Source: Leucobacter salsicius M1-8
Lineage (GTDB): Bacteria; Actinomycetota; Actinomycetes; Actinomycetales; Microbacteriaceae
Direction: 5' to 3'
Length of the DNA stretch: 64,000 nucleotides
Assembly (NCBI RefSeq): GCF_000350525.1
Contig: NZ_AOCN01000010.1
Location: forward strand, 103,001-167,000
The notes beneath the pieces were generated by a model that saw nothing but the letters and a program-made list of their open reading frames with translations, was not told the DNA's origin and searched no databases. Positions 1-10,507 of this stretch are shown piece by piece (position 1 is the stretch's first letter; each line of letters opens with the position of its first letter). The translations under genes were made by a program, and so were the position numbers.

Positions 1-396
1 ATGATCATCGCCCACGCCACATTCTGTGTCGTGATGGTATTCAACAACGTGATCGCCCGATTGCGTCGCATGAACCCGAACCTCGAGGAAGCTTCGATGG
101 ATCTCGGTGCCGGCCTCATGCAGACGTTCCGCCTCGTGACTTTCCCGCAGTTCCGTAGCGCGTTCATCGCCGGTGGCCTGCTCGCCTTCGCACTGTCGTT
201 CGACGAGGTGTACGTGACGATCTTCACGGCTCCCCCGGGCGTTGAGACGCTGCCGCTTTGGTTCATGAACCAGATGGGCCGCCCGAACGAGGCAAACCAG
301 GTGAACGTGGTCGCCACGATCCTGATCCTACTGTCGCTAATTCCGGTCTACATTTCGCAGCGCGTCTCGGCGCAGGCTGCGAAGGATCTGAAGTAG
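1..396 (+). CDS. ABC transporter permease, polyamine type, 3' part
   Basis: Inner-membrane permease subunit of a spermidine/putrescine-type (PotC/YdcV-like) ABC importer. Only the last 131 residues are in the window, so the ATG at base 1 is probably an internal Met. The EAA loop that docks on the ATPase is visible ([16 protein letters not shown], about residues 29-44 of the visible part), followed by two hydrophobic membrane segments and a short basic tail ending at TAG 394-396. The motif [10 protein letters not shown] and the PLWFMNQM stretch fit PotC/YdcV members. The other transporter subunits must lie upstream, outside the window. A strong hairpin follows 48 bases downstream, so this is probably the last gene of its operon. 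The substrate is not readable from the sequence. Confidence 0.85.
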   Translation: MIIAHATFCVVMVFNNVIARLRRMNPNLEEASMDLGAGLMQTFRLVTFPQFRSAFIAGGLLAFALSFDEVYVTIFTAPPGVETLPLWFMNQMGRPNEANQVNVVATILILLSLIPVYISQRVSAQAAKDLK

Positions 397-444
397 TTGG
401 CGCCCTGACCGATTGCATTCCGCTTTCGCCCCCGTATAGGCAGC

Positions 445-475
445 GCGCCAGCTCGATCACTGATCGAGCTGGCGC
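445..475 (+). terminator. Hairpin terminator after the ABC permease
   Basis: A perfect 15-bp inverted repeat (445-459 with 461-475) has almost no loop and is followed by a short T-containing run (actgtttgcg). It lies between the permease and the HNH gene and probably ends permease transcription. Confidence 0.7.
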
Positions 476-543
476 ACTGTTTGCGTGAGGGGTGCCACCC
501 TTGAAATCGCGAGAGGGCGCCGCTGATTAACCCACAAATTGAC

Positions 544-559
544 TCGAACACAGTTTCGA
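544..559. promoter_or_regulatory. LexA/SOS box upstream of the HNH gene
   Basis: TCGAACACAGTTTCGA matches the actinobacterial SOS box TCGAAC-N4-GTTCGA at 11 of 12 fixed positions. It lies 20 bases before the ATG of the DUF222/HNH gene. Members of the related 13E12 family in mycobacteria are known LexA targets, which supports the call. A possible -35-like TTGACT overlaps it at 539-544. Confidence 0.7.
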
Positions 560-579
560 ATTCATGGTAACATGGGATC

Positions 580-2460
580 ATGTCCAGCAAAGATGCCGGG
601 GTTGATGATCTCGATGTGACGGGTGCCGCAGCGCACCTCGCCGCAGACCTGGGTGGGCTCGCGGTGAGACTGGGCATGCACGATTTTTCGGGTCTGTCTG
701 ATGATGCGTTGCTGTCGGTGACGCAAGAGTTGGAGCGGGCGTCTCGGCGCGTGCAGGCCCTGCTGGTGTTAGCCGCGGGCGCGGTGTCGGATCGGTGTCT
801 CGGGGTGCCGTCGGAGTCGCTTTCGGGTCGTCGCGGCTGCCGTGACGGGGTCGAGTTGCTGCAGCGGGTGTCGTTGCTGCCGGGGTCGGTGGTGCGGTAG
901 CGGGTGTCGTTTGCTGATCTGACGCGGCCGATGCCGGGCTTTTCGGCGGGAGAGATTCCGCCGCGGTATCCGGCGGTCGCGCAAGCGTTTTATGCGGGGG
1001 ATCTGCCGTGGGAGTCGGCGCTGCTGCTGACGAAGTCGTTGGGGTCGGTGCCGGGCTGGGTGGATCCGGGGCGGGTCGCGGTCGCGGAACGCTGCCTGGT
1101 GAATCAGGCAGCGGGGTATCCCGAGGGGTACGGCCTCGACGCTGATGGTGCGGTGGTGCTGGATCCGGGCGTGAGCAGCGCTGGTGGTGTCGACGATGGC
1201 AGTGGCGTTGGTGATGCTGCTCCGGTGGCGGGCGAGGCGAGTGTGCCGCTTGACACGGATACGCTGCGGCAGGTGTGCGCGTTCTGGTGCACGTCACTCG
1301 ACCAAGACGGCCCGGAGCCTGATGACGAGGGGCAGCTGGCGCGCAGATTCTTGAGGTTCGGGCGCGTACGCAACGGGTTAGTGCCCGTACGTGGGGCGTT
1401 GCTGCCCGAGGTCGCGGCGCTACTGGGCAACCTCGTGACGGGCGTGAACTCCCCGAAGACGTCAACGAACCAGACTGGTCCTGGCGAAGGCGACAATGCA
1501 GTACAGGCTGACGGACCTGATAGCTCTGGCGGACCGGACAGTGGAGACGGTGCTGACAGCGCGGGCGCTACCGCTGGTCCTTCCGCTGCAGGCGTGCGGT
1601 TTGTGGAGGGGGACGACCCCGAACCGGTACTCGAGCAGGTGGTAGGGGACGCCAGGTCGTCGGGGCAGAAGATGCATGATGCGTTGATGGTGATCGCGCA
1701 GATCGCCGGACGCGCCGCTGATATGCCGATGCTCGGTGGCGCGCAGGTGACGGTGTTGATCCAGACGACCCAGGCAGGCCTCGCGGCGGGCCTGGCCCGC
1801 GACGTCGCCGAACCCAAATCATTAGCTGGCACTGGCGCTGAGCCGGGCACGGGCGCCGGTGCTGAGCCTGGTGCGCGTACAAGCACCAGCGCGAGCCCCA
1901 GCCCGGGCTCCGGGCAGGCGGGGGTTGCGTGGCTCCACGGACACGACGGGATCCCCGTACCGGTGACTGCTGCGACCGTGCGCCACAGCATCTGTGCCGG
2001 AGCGACCCAGAAAGTCCTCATCGACAACGACGGCCGCATCCTCGGGATATCGAGCCCCACCCGCATCTTCACACCGCATCAGCGGCGCGCGATCGCGGCC
2101 CGCGACGGCGGCTGCATCATCCCGGGGTGCACGGTGCCGGCGACATGGTGCGAGGTACACCACGTGACACCCTGGGCAGAAGGTGGCCCGACGACCACCG
2201 ACAACGGGGTGCTGTTATATTGGTGGCATCACCGCAGTATCGAGGTCAGTGGCTGGCATGTTCGCATGGTGCGGGGCAAGCCCGAGGTGTTAGCGCCGAG
2301 GTGGGTGGATCCTGAGCTGGAGTGGCGGCCGGCGCGGCCGCTGTGGGGGCCGCGATGGTACGCACCTCGGGGAAGCAGGCTCTGCGCACACTTGTGCCGT
2401 CCAAGTCTCCACCTCCAGCCCCACCTCAATTTCCGCCTCCACCACCGCCGCAACCCCTGA
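580..2460 (+). pseudogene. DUF222/HNH endonuclease family gene interrupted by an in-frame TAG
   Basis: The reading frame from ATG 580 to TGA 2460 would encode about 626 residues but is broken by TAG at 898-900. The 106 codons before the stop and the 518 after it are in the same frame and together give the normal DUF222 layout: an N-terminal helical DUF222 domain, a low-complexity Gly/Ser/Asp-rich region, then a C-terminal HNH domain. The HNH core is intact around 2110-2260: a CIIPGC zinc-type pair, CEVHHVTPWAEGG with the catalytic His, a TDNG motif and a WWHHR tail. A GTG just after the stop (904) lacks a convincing ribosome site. These proteins are common, multicopy and damage-inducible in this family; their role is unclear. 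The TAG may be a true nonsense mutation or a sequencing error. Confidence 0.8.
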
Positions 2461-2537
2461 TCGGGCAGTGTAAGTGCAGCACAGGAGCTTCCTGGGCAGA
2501 AGTGTGACATAGGTCGAATCTCGCTGCCTCAGCATGC

Positions 2538-2573
2538 AAATGGCCGCTTCACCCAGGAGTGAAGCGGCCATTT
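2538..2573. terminator. Bidirectional hairpin between HNH gene and resB
   Basis: A perfect 15-bp stem (2538-2552 with 2559-2573) has a 6-base loop and A/T-rich outer ends (AAATGG...CCATTT). It lies between convergent genes and can serve both as an intrinsic terminator. Confidence 0.75.
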
Positions 2574-2607
2574 ACACACTCGCCAGCAAGCCAGCGTTGA
2601 GCCGTCG

Positions 2608-4249
<1,642 letters not shown>

Positions 4250-4266
<17 letters not shown>

Positions 4267-5017
4267 ACCCGTCAATCACCGCCTGTAGTGCGAACATAAT
4301 GTTGCTCCAAATGCCGGTCACCATAAGGAGACCAATGATGATCAGCAGCACGCCGCCAATCAGGTTCACGGTACGAATGTGCCGCTTAAAGAAAGTCATG
4401 GTCTGGGTCATCCAGCCGAAACCGAACGCCGCCAGAATGAATGGCAGCCCAAGTCCAATGCAGTAGGCCAGCGCCAGCACGACCGCGCGCGGCATCGAGT
4501 CCTGCTGCATAGCCAGCGCGGTGACGACGCCCAGAGTCGGGCCCATGCACGGCGCCCAGCCAATCGCGAACACGATCCCCAGCACGGGAGCCCCCAGGAG
4601 CCCCACTTTGGGGGTGATGCTGAGCTTGGTGGAGATCTGCATCTTGCTGAAGGCGCCCATGAACACGAGGCCCATCAGGATCACCACGGCACCCATCACC
4701 TGAATGATGATGTCTTGCCACTGCCACAGCCAGCGACCGAGAGAGTTCGCAAGAATGTTAATGAGCAGAAACACAATGGTGAACCCGAGAATGAACAGCA
4801 GTGCGCCTGCGAGCATGCGCCGACGCTCGCGCTTGCCCGCGTTCTTCGGGTCGGCGGCCGCAGTGCTCGTCTGCCCCGCGACGCCAGAAACGTAGGCGAG
4901 GTATCCGGGCACGAGCGGCAGCACACACGGCGACAGGAAAGACAGCAGACCCGCCGCAATCGCGATGAGCGAGGCGACGAGCACCTGCCCGTCTGCGACT
5001 ATTCCAAAGACGTCCAC
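4250..5017 (-). CDS. ccdA: Cytochrome c biogenesis membrane protein CcdA
   Basis: Polytopic DsbD-family protein of 255 aa that passes electrons from cytoplasmic thioredoxin across the membrane to extracytoplasmic thiol proteins such as TlpA/ResA. About six transmembrane helices are visible. The two redox Cys motifs are present: LSFLSPCVLPLVPGYLAY near residue 30 and GWAPCMGPTLG near 155. The start is GTG 5017, six bases after the end of tlpA, with a short GAGG directly upstream. Overlap with resB suggests translational coupling. Confidence 0.92.
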
Positions 5018-5023
5018 CTCGGG

Positions 5024-5668
5024 TTAGGAATCCGCGTTGGGATCAGCCGTGCCCTGCTCAGCAAGGGTCTCGTTGATCAGCGTGCGCAGCTGCGATTCTC
5101 CAGCCAGCTGGCCGAGTACGCGGTGTGCCACGCGCCCTTCTGCGTCGAGCACGAGCGTCGTGGGCACTGCGTTCAGCGGCACTTGGCCTGCGAACGCCTG
5201 CTGCACCGCCCGGTTGCCCGGTCGGTCCATGATTGACGGGAACTCGACGCCAAACTCTTCAGAGAACTGGCGGGCCTGGGCCACCTGATCGCGGGTGTTG
5301 ACGCCCAAGAATTTCACGCCCTGCGGCGAGAACTCGTTGTAGGCGGCCACGAGGTCGGGGGCCTCAAAGCGGCACGGGGCGCAGCCCGCGTACCAAAAGT
5401 TCACGACGGTCACCGAGCCGAGGGTGTCGGCGGAGCTGAAGGTATCTCCAGCCTCGGTCTCCCCCGAAAACTCGACGGGTTCGGTGCGTTCACTTGGCGC
5501 AATGCTGAGCGCTGAGCCGTCGCCCGAGACGTATCCCTTATCGCTCGACTCTTCCCACTGCTTTGCGAGATCGCTACCGCCCGAGCTGCACCCCGCGAGG
5601 CCCACCAGGCCAGCGAGCGACAGCGCGAGTACGGCACCGATCCGGCGCGAACGAGAGATCTTCAGCAT
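5024..5668 (-). CDS. TlpA/ResA-like thioredoxin-fold lipoprotein
   Basis: Secreted, membrane-tethered thiol-disulfide oxidoreductase of 214 aa that reduces apocytochrome c haem-binding cysteines, fed by CcdA. A signal peptide ends in a lipobox (LVGLAGC), so the mature N-terminus is probably a diacylglyceryl-Cys. The redhoxin core has the active-site YAGCAPCRFEAP and the cis-Pro loop NAVPTTLVLD. ATG 5668 lies two bases after the stop of the upstream phosphatase gene. Gene order matches the actinobacterial cytochrome c operon. Confidence 0.9.
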   Translation of the reverse strand: MLKISRSRRIGAVLALSLAGLVGLAGCSSGGSDLAKQWEESSDKGYVSGDGSALSIAPSERTEPVEFSGETEAGDTFSSADTLGSVTVVNFWYAGCAPCRFEAPDLVAAYNEFSPQGVKFLGVNTRDQVAQARQFSEEFGVEFPSIMDRPGNRAVQQAFAGQVPLNAVPTTLVLDAEGRVAHRVLGQLAGESQLRTLINETLAEQGTADPNADS

Positions 5669-5670
5669 TG

Positions 5671-6324
5671 TTACACCGCTCCCACATCGACCGCGTCGCC
5701 GAGCAGCCCAGCTGCCGGCGAGCGGTAGTCCACTTCAAACCATCGTTCGCCGCGCTTTTCGAAACTGGTAATGCTCGAAAGCTCACAACGGCGTGAGGAG
5801 GGGCTGTGGAATAGGGGCTTGCCAGCGACGTCGAGGTGCGTCACCCAAATGGGGTTCTGGTGGGCGACCATCACGATGTCGCCACCGCGGGTCGTTTCCC
5901 ATGCGTCGTCCATCGCGGAACGCACGCGCGCGGCGATCTCACGATAGGGCTCGCCCCAGCTGGGACGAAAGGGATTGAGCAGCTTGTGCCAGTGGCGCGG
6001 GTTCTTGAACGCAGACTCCGAACCCGAGTTCACCATGCCTTCAAAGTAGTTCGTGGGCTCGATGATGCGCTCTTCAGTGATGATCTCGAGGCTCAGGGCA
6101 CTCGCGATCGGACGCGCAGACTCCTGCGCGCGCAGCAGCGGCGACGCGTAGAGCCTCGCGACCGCGCGGTCGGCTGAAGCGATCTCAAGGGCTGCGGCCT
6201 CGGCCATCAGGTGGCCACGTTCAGACAGGTGGAATCCGGGCATGCGCCCGTACAGCACGAGATCGGGGTTGTGCACCTCGCCGTGGCGCACCAGATGCAA
6301 GAGTTTATCGCTCACACTCGCCAT
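5671..6324 (-). CDS. Histidine phosphatase (phosphoglycerate mutase-like)
   Basis: Cytoplasmic enzyme of 217 aa in the branch-1 histidine phosphatase superfamily. The phospho-acceptor motif LVRHGEVHNP is at residues 12-21, and the second catalytic His lies in MVAHQNPIWV near residue 153. Proteins of this type head the tlpA-ccdA-resB cluster in many actinobacteria, for example next to the mycobacterial Rv0526-0529 genes, but their substrate is unknown. ATG 6324 is the first gene of the operon. The 152-base gap to divergent aspS should hold both promoters and contains one copy of GATCCGGATC near 6403. Confidence 0.85.
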   Translation of the reverse strand: MASVSDKLLHLVRHGEVHNPDLVLYGRMPGFHLSERGHLMAEAAALEIASADRAVARLYASPLLRAQESARPIASALSLEIITEERIIEPTNYFEGMVNSGSESAFKNPRHWHKLLNPFRPSWGEPYREIAARVRSAMDDAWETTRGGDIVMVAHQNPIWVTHLDVAGKPLFHSPSSRRCELSSITSFEKRGERWFEVDYRSPAAGLLGDAVDVGAV

Positions 6325-6476
6325 TGTACGTTTGCCAGGTGCCGCGACTCTGGGAACTCGGGCGGGCCACTTTTCGGGCGCTGTAAATGGGGTCGCGTTC
6401 TATGATCCGGATCATTACACGGGCGGCCGTGCCCCGATGCACACCAAGCACCATATGCGGCAGCTAGACTGTCGGG

Positions 6477-7823
6477 GTGACTGAGCGCGTATTGATTAAG
6501 AACCTCCCCTCCGTTGAGAACGGCACCACCGTGCGTGTCTCGGGCTGGGTCGAGAAAGTGCGCGATCAGCGCTATGTACAGTTCGTCGTGCTGCGCGACG
6601 AATCGGGGGCGGTGCAGCTCGTCAATGGCGGCGTGCTGCGCGAGGCGGATCCCGAGAACCCCCGCTCCGACGTTCTCGTGCCCCGCACGACCACTATCTC
6701 TGAGCTGACGCAGGGCAGCTTCGTGACCGTGACGGGCGAGCTGCAGCACAACGAGCGCGTCAAGCTCGGCGGCGTTGAGGTGCAGATCGAGACGATCGAG
6801 GTCGTCACGAAGTCGCTGCCCGACAACCCCGTTGCTGGCGACTCCAACATCGACGTGCGCCTCGATTGGCGCTTCCTCGACCTGCGTCGCCCCGAGCAGA
6901 ACCTCGTGTTCCGCATCCAGACCACGCTGCTGCACGCAATGCGCAACGTGTGGGTCGACCGCGGCTTCATCGAGATCCAGACTCCCAAGCTCATGGCATC
7001 GGCCTCCGAGTCGCGCGCTGAGCTCTTCGAGGTCGAGTACTTCGAAGGCAAGGCATTCCTCGCGCAGAGCCCCCAGTTCTTCAAGCAGATGGCGCAGGCC
7101 GCTGGCTTCGGTGGCATCTTCGAGGTGGGCCCCGCCTTCCGCGCCGACCACTCGTTCACCTCGCGCCACGCGACCGAGTTCACCTCGATCGACACCGAGT
7201 TGTCGTGGATCGACTCGCACGAGGACGTCATGGAGCTGCACGAGGAGCTGCTCGTTGCTGCCCTCACCGCGGTGAAGGAGAAGCACGGCGAGGAGATCCA
7301 GAAGCTCTTCGGCATCGACGTCACCGTGCCGTCGCGCCCGTTCCCCCGCATCCCCCTGGCCGAGGCCAAGGAGATCGTCAAGGAGGAGGGCTACGAAATT
7401 CCTCGTGCCGACGCCGACATGGATCCCGAGGGCGAGCGCCGCATCTCGGCTCACGTCAAGAAGAAGTACGACCACGACTTCGTGTTCATCACCGATTACG
7501 CGACGTCGATTCGCCCGTTCTACCACATGCGTCACGCTGACAACCCCGAGCTGACCAACAGCTACGACTTGATCTACCGCGGCACCGAGATCTCTACGGG
7601 CGCGCAGCGCGAGCACCGTGTCGAGGTACTCGAGGCCCAGATCAAGGAGAAGGGCATGGACCCGGCCGAGCTGGGCTTCTACCTCGACTTCTTCCGCTAC
7701 GGCGTCCCCTCGCACGGCGGCTTCGGCATGGGCCTCAACCGCGTACTGATGCTGCTGCTCGAGCAGTCATCGATCCGCGAGGTTACCTACCTCTTCCGCG
7801 GCCCGACGCGCCTCATGCCGTAA
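6477..7823 (+). CDS. aspS: Aspartyl-tRNA synthetase, short archaeal type (AspS2)
   Basis: Class II synthetase charging tRNA-Asp, and perhaps tRNA-Asn, with aspartate. At 448 aa it lacks the roughly 150-aa GAD insertion of the usual bacterial AspRS and follows the archaeal/eukaryotic layout: OB-fold anticodon-binding domain (about 1-105), then the catalytic domain. Motif 2 is FRADHSFTSRHATEF near residue 220 and motif 3 is GFGMGLNRVLMLLL near residue 415. GTG 6477 is chosen because the OB fold follows directly. In archaeal enzymes a Trp at position 26 and a Lys near 85 favour tRNA-Asp specificity. Here position 26 appears to be Glu while a Lys is kept (VKLGG), so the specificity is ambiguous and relaxed charging plus GatCAB repair is likely. 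Confidence 0.93.
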   Translation: MTERVLIKNLPSVENGTTVRVSGWVEKVRDQRYVQFVVLRDESGAVQLVNGGVLREADPENPRSDVLVPRTTTISELTQGSFVTVTGELQHNERVKLGGVEVQIETIEVVTKSLPDNPVAGDSNIDVRLDWRFLDLRRPEQNLVFRIQTTLLHAMRNVWVDRGFIEIQTPKLMASASESRAELFEVEYFEGKAFLAQSPQFFKQMAQAAGFGGIFEVGPAFRADHSFTSRHATEFTSIDTELSWIDSHEDVMELHEELLVAALTAVKEKHGEEIQKLFGIDVTVPSRPFPRIPLAEAKEIVKEEGYEIPRADADMDPEGERRISAHVKKKYDHDFVFITDYATSIRPFYHMRHADNPELTNSYDLIYRGTEISTGAQREHRVEVLEAQIKEKGMDPAELGFYLDFFRYGVPSHGGFGMGLNRVLMLLLEQSSIREVTYLFRGPTRLMP

Positions 7824-7854
7824 TCGCGTTGCTTGCCGGGTTTCGATCCGGATC

Positions 7855-7891
7855 AAGGCCGCCTCCCGCTTGCGCGGGAGGCGGCCTTTTT
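7855..7891 (+). terminator. Intrinsic terminator of aspS
   Basis: A perfect 15-bp G/C-rich stem (7855-7869 with 7874-7888) has a 4-base loop and is followed by a run of five T (7887-7891), 31 bases after the aspS stop. It also faces the convergent surface-protein gene. A GATCCGGATC copy sits just before it at 7845-7854. Confidence 0.92.
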
Positions 7892-7899
7892 GCTGGACG

Positions 7900-8439
7900 C
7901 TAGGGGCTTACGTTGCAGGTGGCTCTCCCTAACCCAAGTGCCGGCCAGACTCCAGTAACCGTTCTCGGGGATGACACCCATCCGCTCGAATGGACAATTT
8001 GCACGTTAAGCGTCCTTGTACCGCCAAGAACTGCGTTCAATAGCGCACCTGTAAGTGTCGTCGAATACACACCGCTGGACTCTACCGTCTTGAGGCTCGT
8101 GCCCAGAAGCGTATCAATTGCGGGAACCAATCCAGTCGACCCTGTGTAGCTAAATCCCGCATCCGCCAAAGTGTACCCAGCAGGGACTCTCCACTTAAGT
8201 GTGAGCTTGGAGCTCAACAGATTTAACAACGATCCATCGATGGCGCATTCCCCTCCATCTTCAGGTATCGGAACCGTGATCGCAGTAAATGTCCCCGCTG
8301 TTTGCTCCGTGTCGGTCCACGAGGCCTCAGTCCACTCCGGTGTCATCGCCGACGTTGCGGGGACCGCGAGCACCACGAGCATCAGCCCGGCCAGCAAGAC
8401 GCCGATGCCCCGACGCATGCGCGGTGAGCGGCGCATCAT
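7900..8439 (-). CDS. Secreted protein with SipW-type signal sequence
   Basis: Small exported protein of 179 aa, function unknown. It starts at ATG 8439, whose ATGA overlaps the stop of the signal peptidase gene, so the two are translationally coupled. The N-terminus is basic (RRSPRMRRG), then hydrophobic (VLLAGLMLVVLAVPA). The segment ASWTDTEQTAGTF resembles the AAWTD-E-A-G region after the signal in the two other substrate genes here. Two Cys occur in the mature part (GGECAIDG and RATCNVSP) and could form a disulfide. It is probably processed by the neighbouring SipW-like peptidase and shown at the surface. An earlier in-frame start is rejected because it would overlap the peptidase gene deeply. 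Confidence 0.75.
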   Translation of the reverse strand: MMRRSPRMRRGIGVLLAGLMLVVLAVPATSAMTPEWTEASWTDTEQTAGTFTAITVPIPEDGGECAIDGSLLNLLSSKLTLKWRVPAGYTLADAGFSYTGSTGLVPAIDTLLGTSLKTVESSGVYSTTLTGALLNAVLGGTRTLNVQIVHSSGWVSSPRTVTGVWPALGLGRATCNVSP

Positions 8440-9773
8440 GCTGCACCCCGCAGCTGCTTGGCTTTCTTGCGCATGGTTGCAAGGCCAGCCGCGGCGAGAC
8501 CGGCGGTCACCGCCCCCAGACCGAGCAGGGCGGCCCATCTGGGATCAGCGCCTGTCTTCGACAGTGTTCCCACCGACCCTGGCCCCGCGGTGACGGTCTC
8601 GCTCTCACCGGTGGCTCGCACAATGAGTTCAACAGCTCCCTTCGCCGGCGCCGGAACAGTCGCCGACACCAGGAGCCACTCCTCTAAATTGTCAGCGTGC
8701 ATTTCAAAGAGCGGAACATATTCGCCTTCGACTGACACGGGGGAAAGCGCATCGAGGCTTTTCATCTCACCTGAGCAGTGAGCATCAACCCACCGCACCG
8801 TACACGTCTGGTAGTCCAGTTCGAGCCCGAGTTCACGGGATCCCTGGGCTGCCACCGCGATGTTGATGTTGCCTGGATCTGCAGATGCCACGGCGATGCC
8901 AACCTGCCAGTACACGGGGACACCGGGCTGCATGGACAGCATCTTGGCGGGGTCGCCAATCGAGGTGAGGGTCAGGTGTTCGCCCCGCGTCACCGTTTCC
9001 TCCTGGTTAGATGGTGCCGGCCCGGGCCTCCCCGACAGTGGCTGGGCAGCCTCTGCCGAAGCGGCCATCGGATGCGCCAGCGCGAGTCCTGCTCCAACCG
9101 CAACAGCGAGCAGTCCCACGGCCGCGCCCGTGCCGGAACGCTTCGTGGCAGCGCTGGCATCAACTGGTCTTTGCCTGCGAGATTCGTCACCACCTCGTCG
9201 CCGCCCCCGCGCAGACTTCGGCCAAAACGCCCAAGTAACGAGCACTGAGGTGGCAATCGTGAGCGATCCAAGCACCCATGGATTTGCAAACCACACAACG
9301 ACGTGCGCAAGCCCGGGGACCGAAACCAGTACCCGTCGCGCCTCCGCCACCGTATATTGGAGCGGATCCTCGGCTTGGTTGGCATCACCCTTCATGGTGA
9401 TGGTGCGTTCGGTGCCCGTTCCAGTGACGGACGTGACCCGGTGGGTCACCGGTAGGCTCTCGCCTCGGTCAACCGTAAGTACATCGCCAATCCGAATATC
9501 GGCTGCAGGAATCTGTTTTACAACGGCAAGTGAGCCTGCCGGAATTGTGGGCGACATCGACCCCGTCTTGAACATGATCAGGGTGGTATTGAAGGCCACA
9601 GACAGAACAATGAGGACGACAAAGACGAGACCACCGAGGGCTGCAAGGTTTAAGAGGGTACCGCCGACAAAGCTTCCTACTCTTCGGTGGAAAGGCTGAA
9701 GCCTATTCGTTCGCGATGGAGGTTGCCCTGTGGTCTCAACCTCGGCCATAACCTGACTTCTCAGAGGCCCCAT
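8436..9773 (-). CDS. SipW-type signal peptidase I with C-terminal surface domain and sorting-like tail
   Basis: Membrane peptidase of the SipW/ER type, 445 aa. A transmembrane helix (about 40-62) is followed by catalytic Ser72 in TGSMSPTIPAG and a His (His111, in VTHRV) where ordinary bacterial enzymes have Lys, then the conserved KGDANQAED box (128-136). A normal SipW would end after the second membrane helix near residue 185. Here the chain continues through a third hydrophobic stretch (216-234) ending in a signal-peptidase-like MAASAEA, then about 160 residues of extracytoplasmic domain. It closes with LSKTG (404-408), a hydrophobic helix and a basic tail (MRKKAK), like a degenerate cell-wall sorting signal. 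This suggests fusion of a peptidase with a separate secreted protein. A strong GGAGGGG precedes ATG 9773. Confidence 0.8.
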   Translation of the reverse strand: MGPLRSQVMAEVETTGQPPSRTNRLQPFHRRVGSFVGGTLLNLAALGGLVFVVLIVLSVAFNTTLIMFKTGSMSPTIPAGSLAVVKQIPAADIRIGDVLTVDRGESLPVTHRVTSVTGTGTERTITMKGDANQAEDPLQYTVAEARRVLVSVPGLAHVVVWFANPWVLGSLTIATSVLVTWAFWPKSARGRRRGGDESRRQRPVDASAATKRSGTGAAVGLLAVAVGAGLALAHPMAASAEAAQPLSGRPGPAPSNQEETVTRGEHLTLTSIGDPAKMLSMQPGVPVYWQVGIAVASADPGNINIAVAAQGSRELGLELDYQTCTVRWVDAHCSGEMKSLDALSPVSVEGEYVPLFEMHADNLEEWLLVSATVPAPAKGAVELIVRATGESETVTAGPGSVGTLSKTGADPRWAALLGLGAVTAGLAAAGLATMRKKAKQLRGAA

Positions 9774-9825
9774 AATTCCCCTCCTCTCAACGTCCTACTG
9801 GTGCTCGTCCAGTTCCTCGCCCGCG

Positions 9826-10406
9826 CTACGAGCTTGACGTTCCAGTGAAGCTCCAAGTTGCCGTGGCAGTTTGGCCTTGAGCGGCGTTCGCTGTCCCTGA
9901 AGGAAGCGTCACCTCGAAGCAGTACGCCACTGGAGTACCACCCGCGATTGCTACGGACTGACCAGCAGAAGCGCCCACTGTGAGCATTGAATTCTGCGGA
10001 ACTACGGAGGTGCCTGTTGCAAACGTCGTTGCATTGCACGCACTTGCAGCAGGAATCGTTCGTACTCCGTACCTCAAATGGGAAGCTAGACCACCCGAAA
10101 CCGTCGCGCCTCCAAGCACGACCGTTCCGGTGACGTCTGTGGCGGCCGTGGTCTTCACCAGAAACCTCGAAAAAGTCTTAGTATCTGGTGACAGAGCAAG
10201 CGGTACACCTGCAAACACCAGTGTTCCCGGTGAGCCCAATGGATGATCGGCGTACGATGTGCCGTCCATCGAACCCACTATGCCAAAGGTACTCGTTTTG
10301 AACGACCCGCCGCATACTCAGTGTCGGTCCAGGCCGCGAGAGTGAGCGACCCGCCCACCCCCAGCACCAGAGCTCCTGCGAGCACTGCGCGCACCCGAGT
10401 GAACAT
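9826..10406 (-). pseudogene. SipW-type (alternate signal peptide) surface protein, frameshifted
   Basis: ATG 10406 opens a typical SipW-substrate signal: basic MFTRVR, hydrophobic VLAGALVLGVGGSLTLAAW, then TDTEYAAG. The frame is then lost near 10304-10306, where one base appears to be missing (GCGGGTCGTTC instead of the expected GCGGGTTCGTTC). The rest continues in another frame (SFKTSTFGIVGSMDG and on) to the stop at 9826. Restoring one base gives an intact protein of about 193 aa with mature-domain motifs (ACNATTF, YCFEV) shared with the upstream paralogue. As written, the gene is broken; a sequencing error is possible. Confidence 0.75.
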
Positions 10407-10507
10407 CGTCTGTCTCGCGCTACGTTCACCGCGTGCAGCGCGGCGTCTACCACGCCACGCTGCACGCCATGCGCAGCGCGAGTCGCACTACGCTTCGTCA
10501 TGATCTG

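Noticed and set aside
578..1465. Long open frame on the minus strand opposite the HNH gene (295 codons)
   Set aside because: Composition is Arg/Pro/Thr-rich without a domain; it is the antisense shadow of a high-GC coding region.
6312..7715. 467-codon open frame antisense to aspS
   Set aside because: aspS on the other strand has all synthetase motifs; the antisense product is a Leu/Val/His/Asp-rich shadow.
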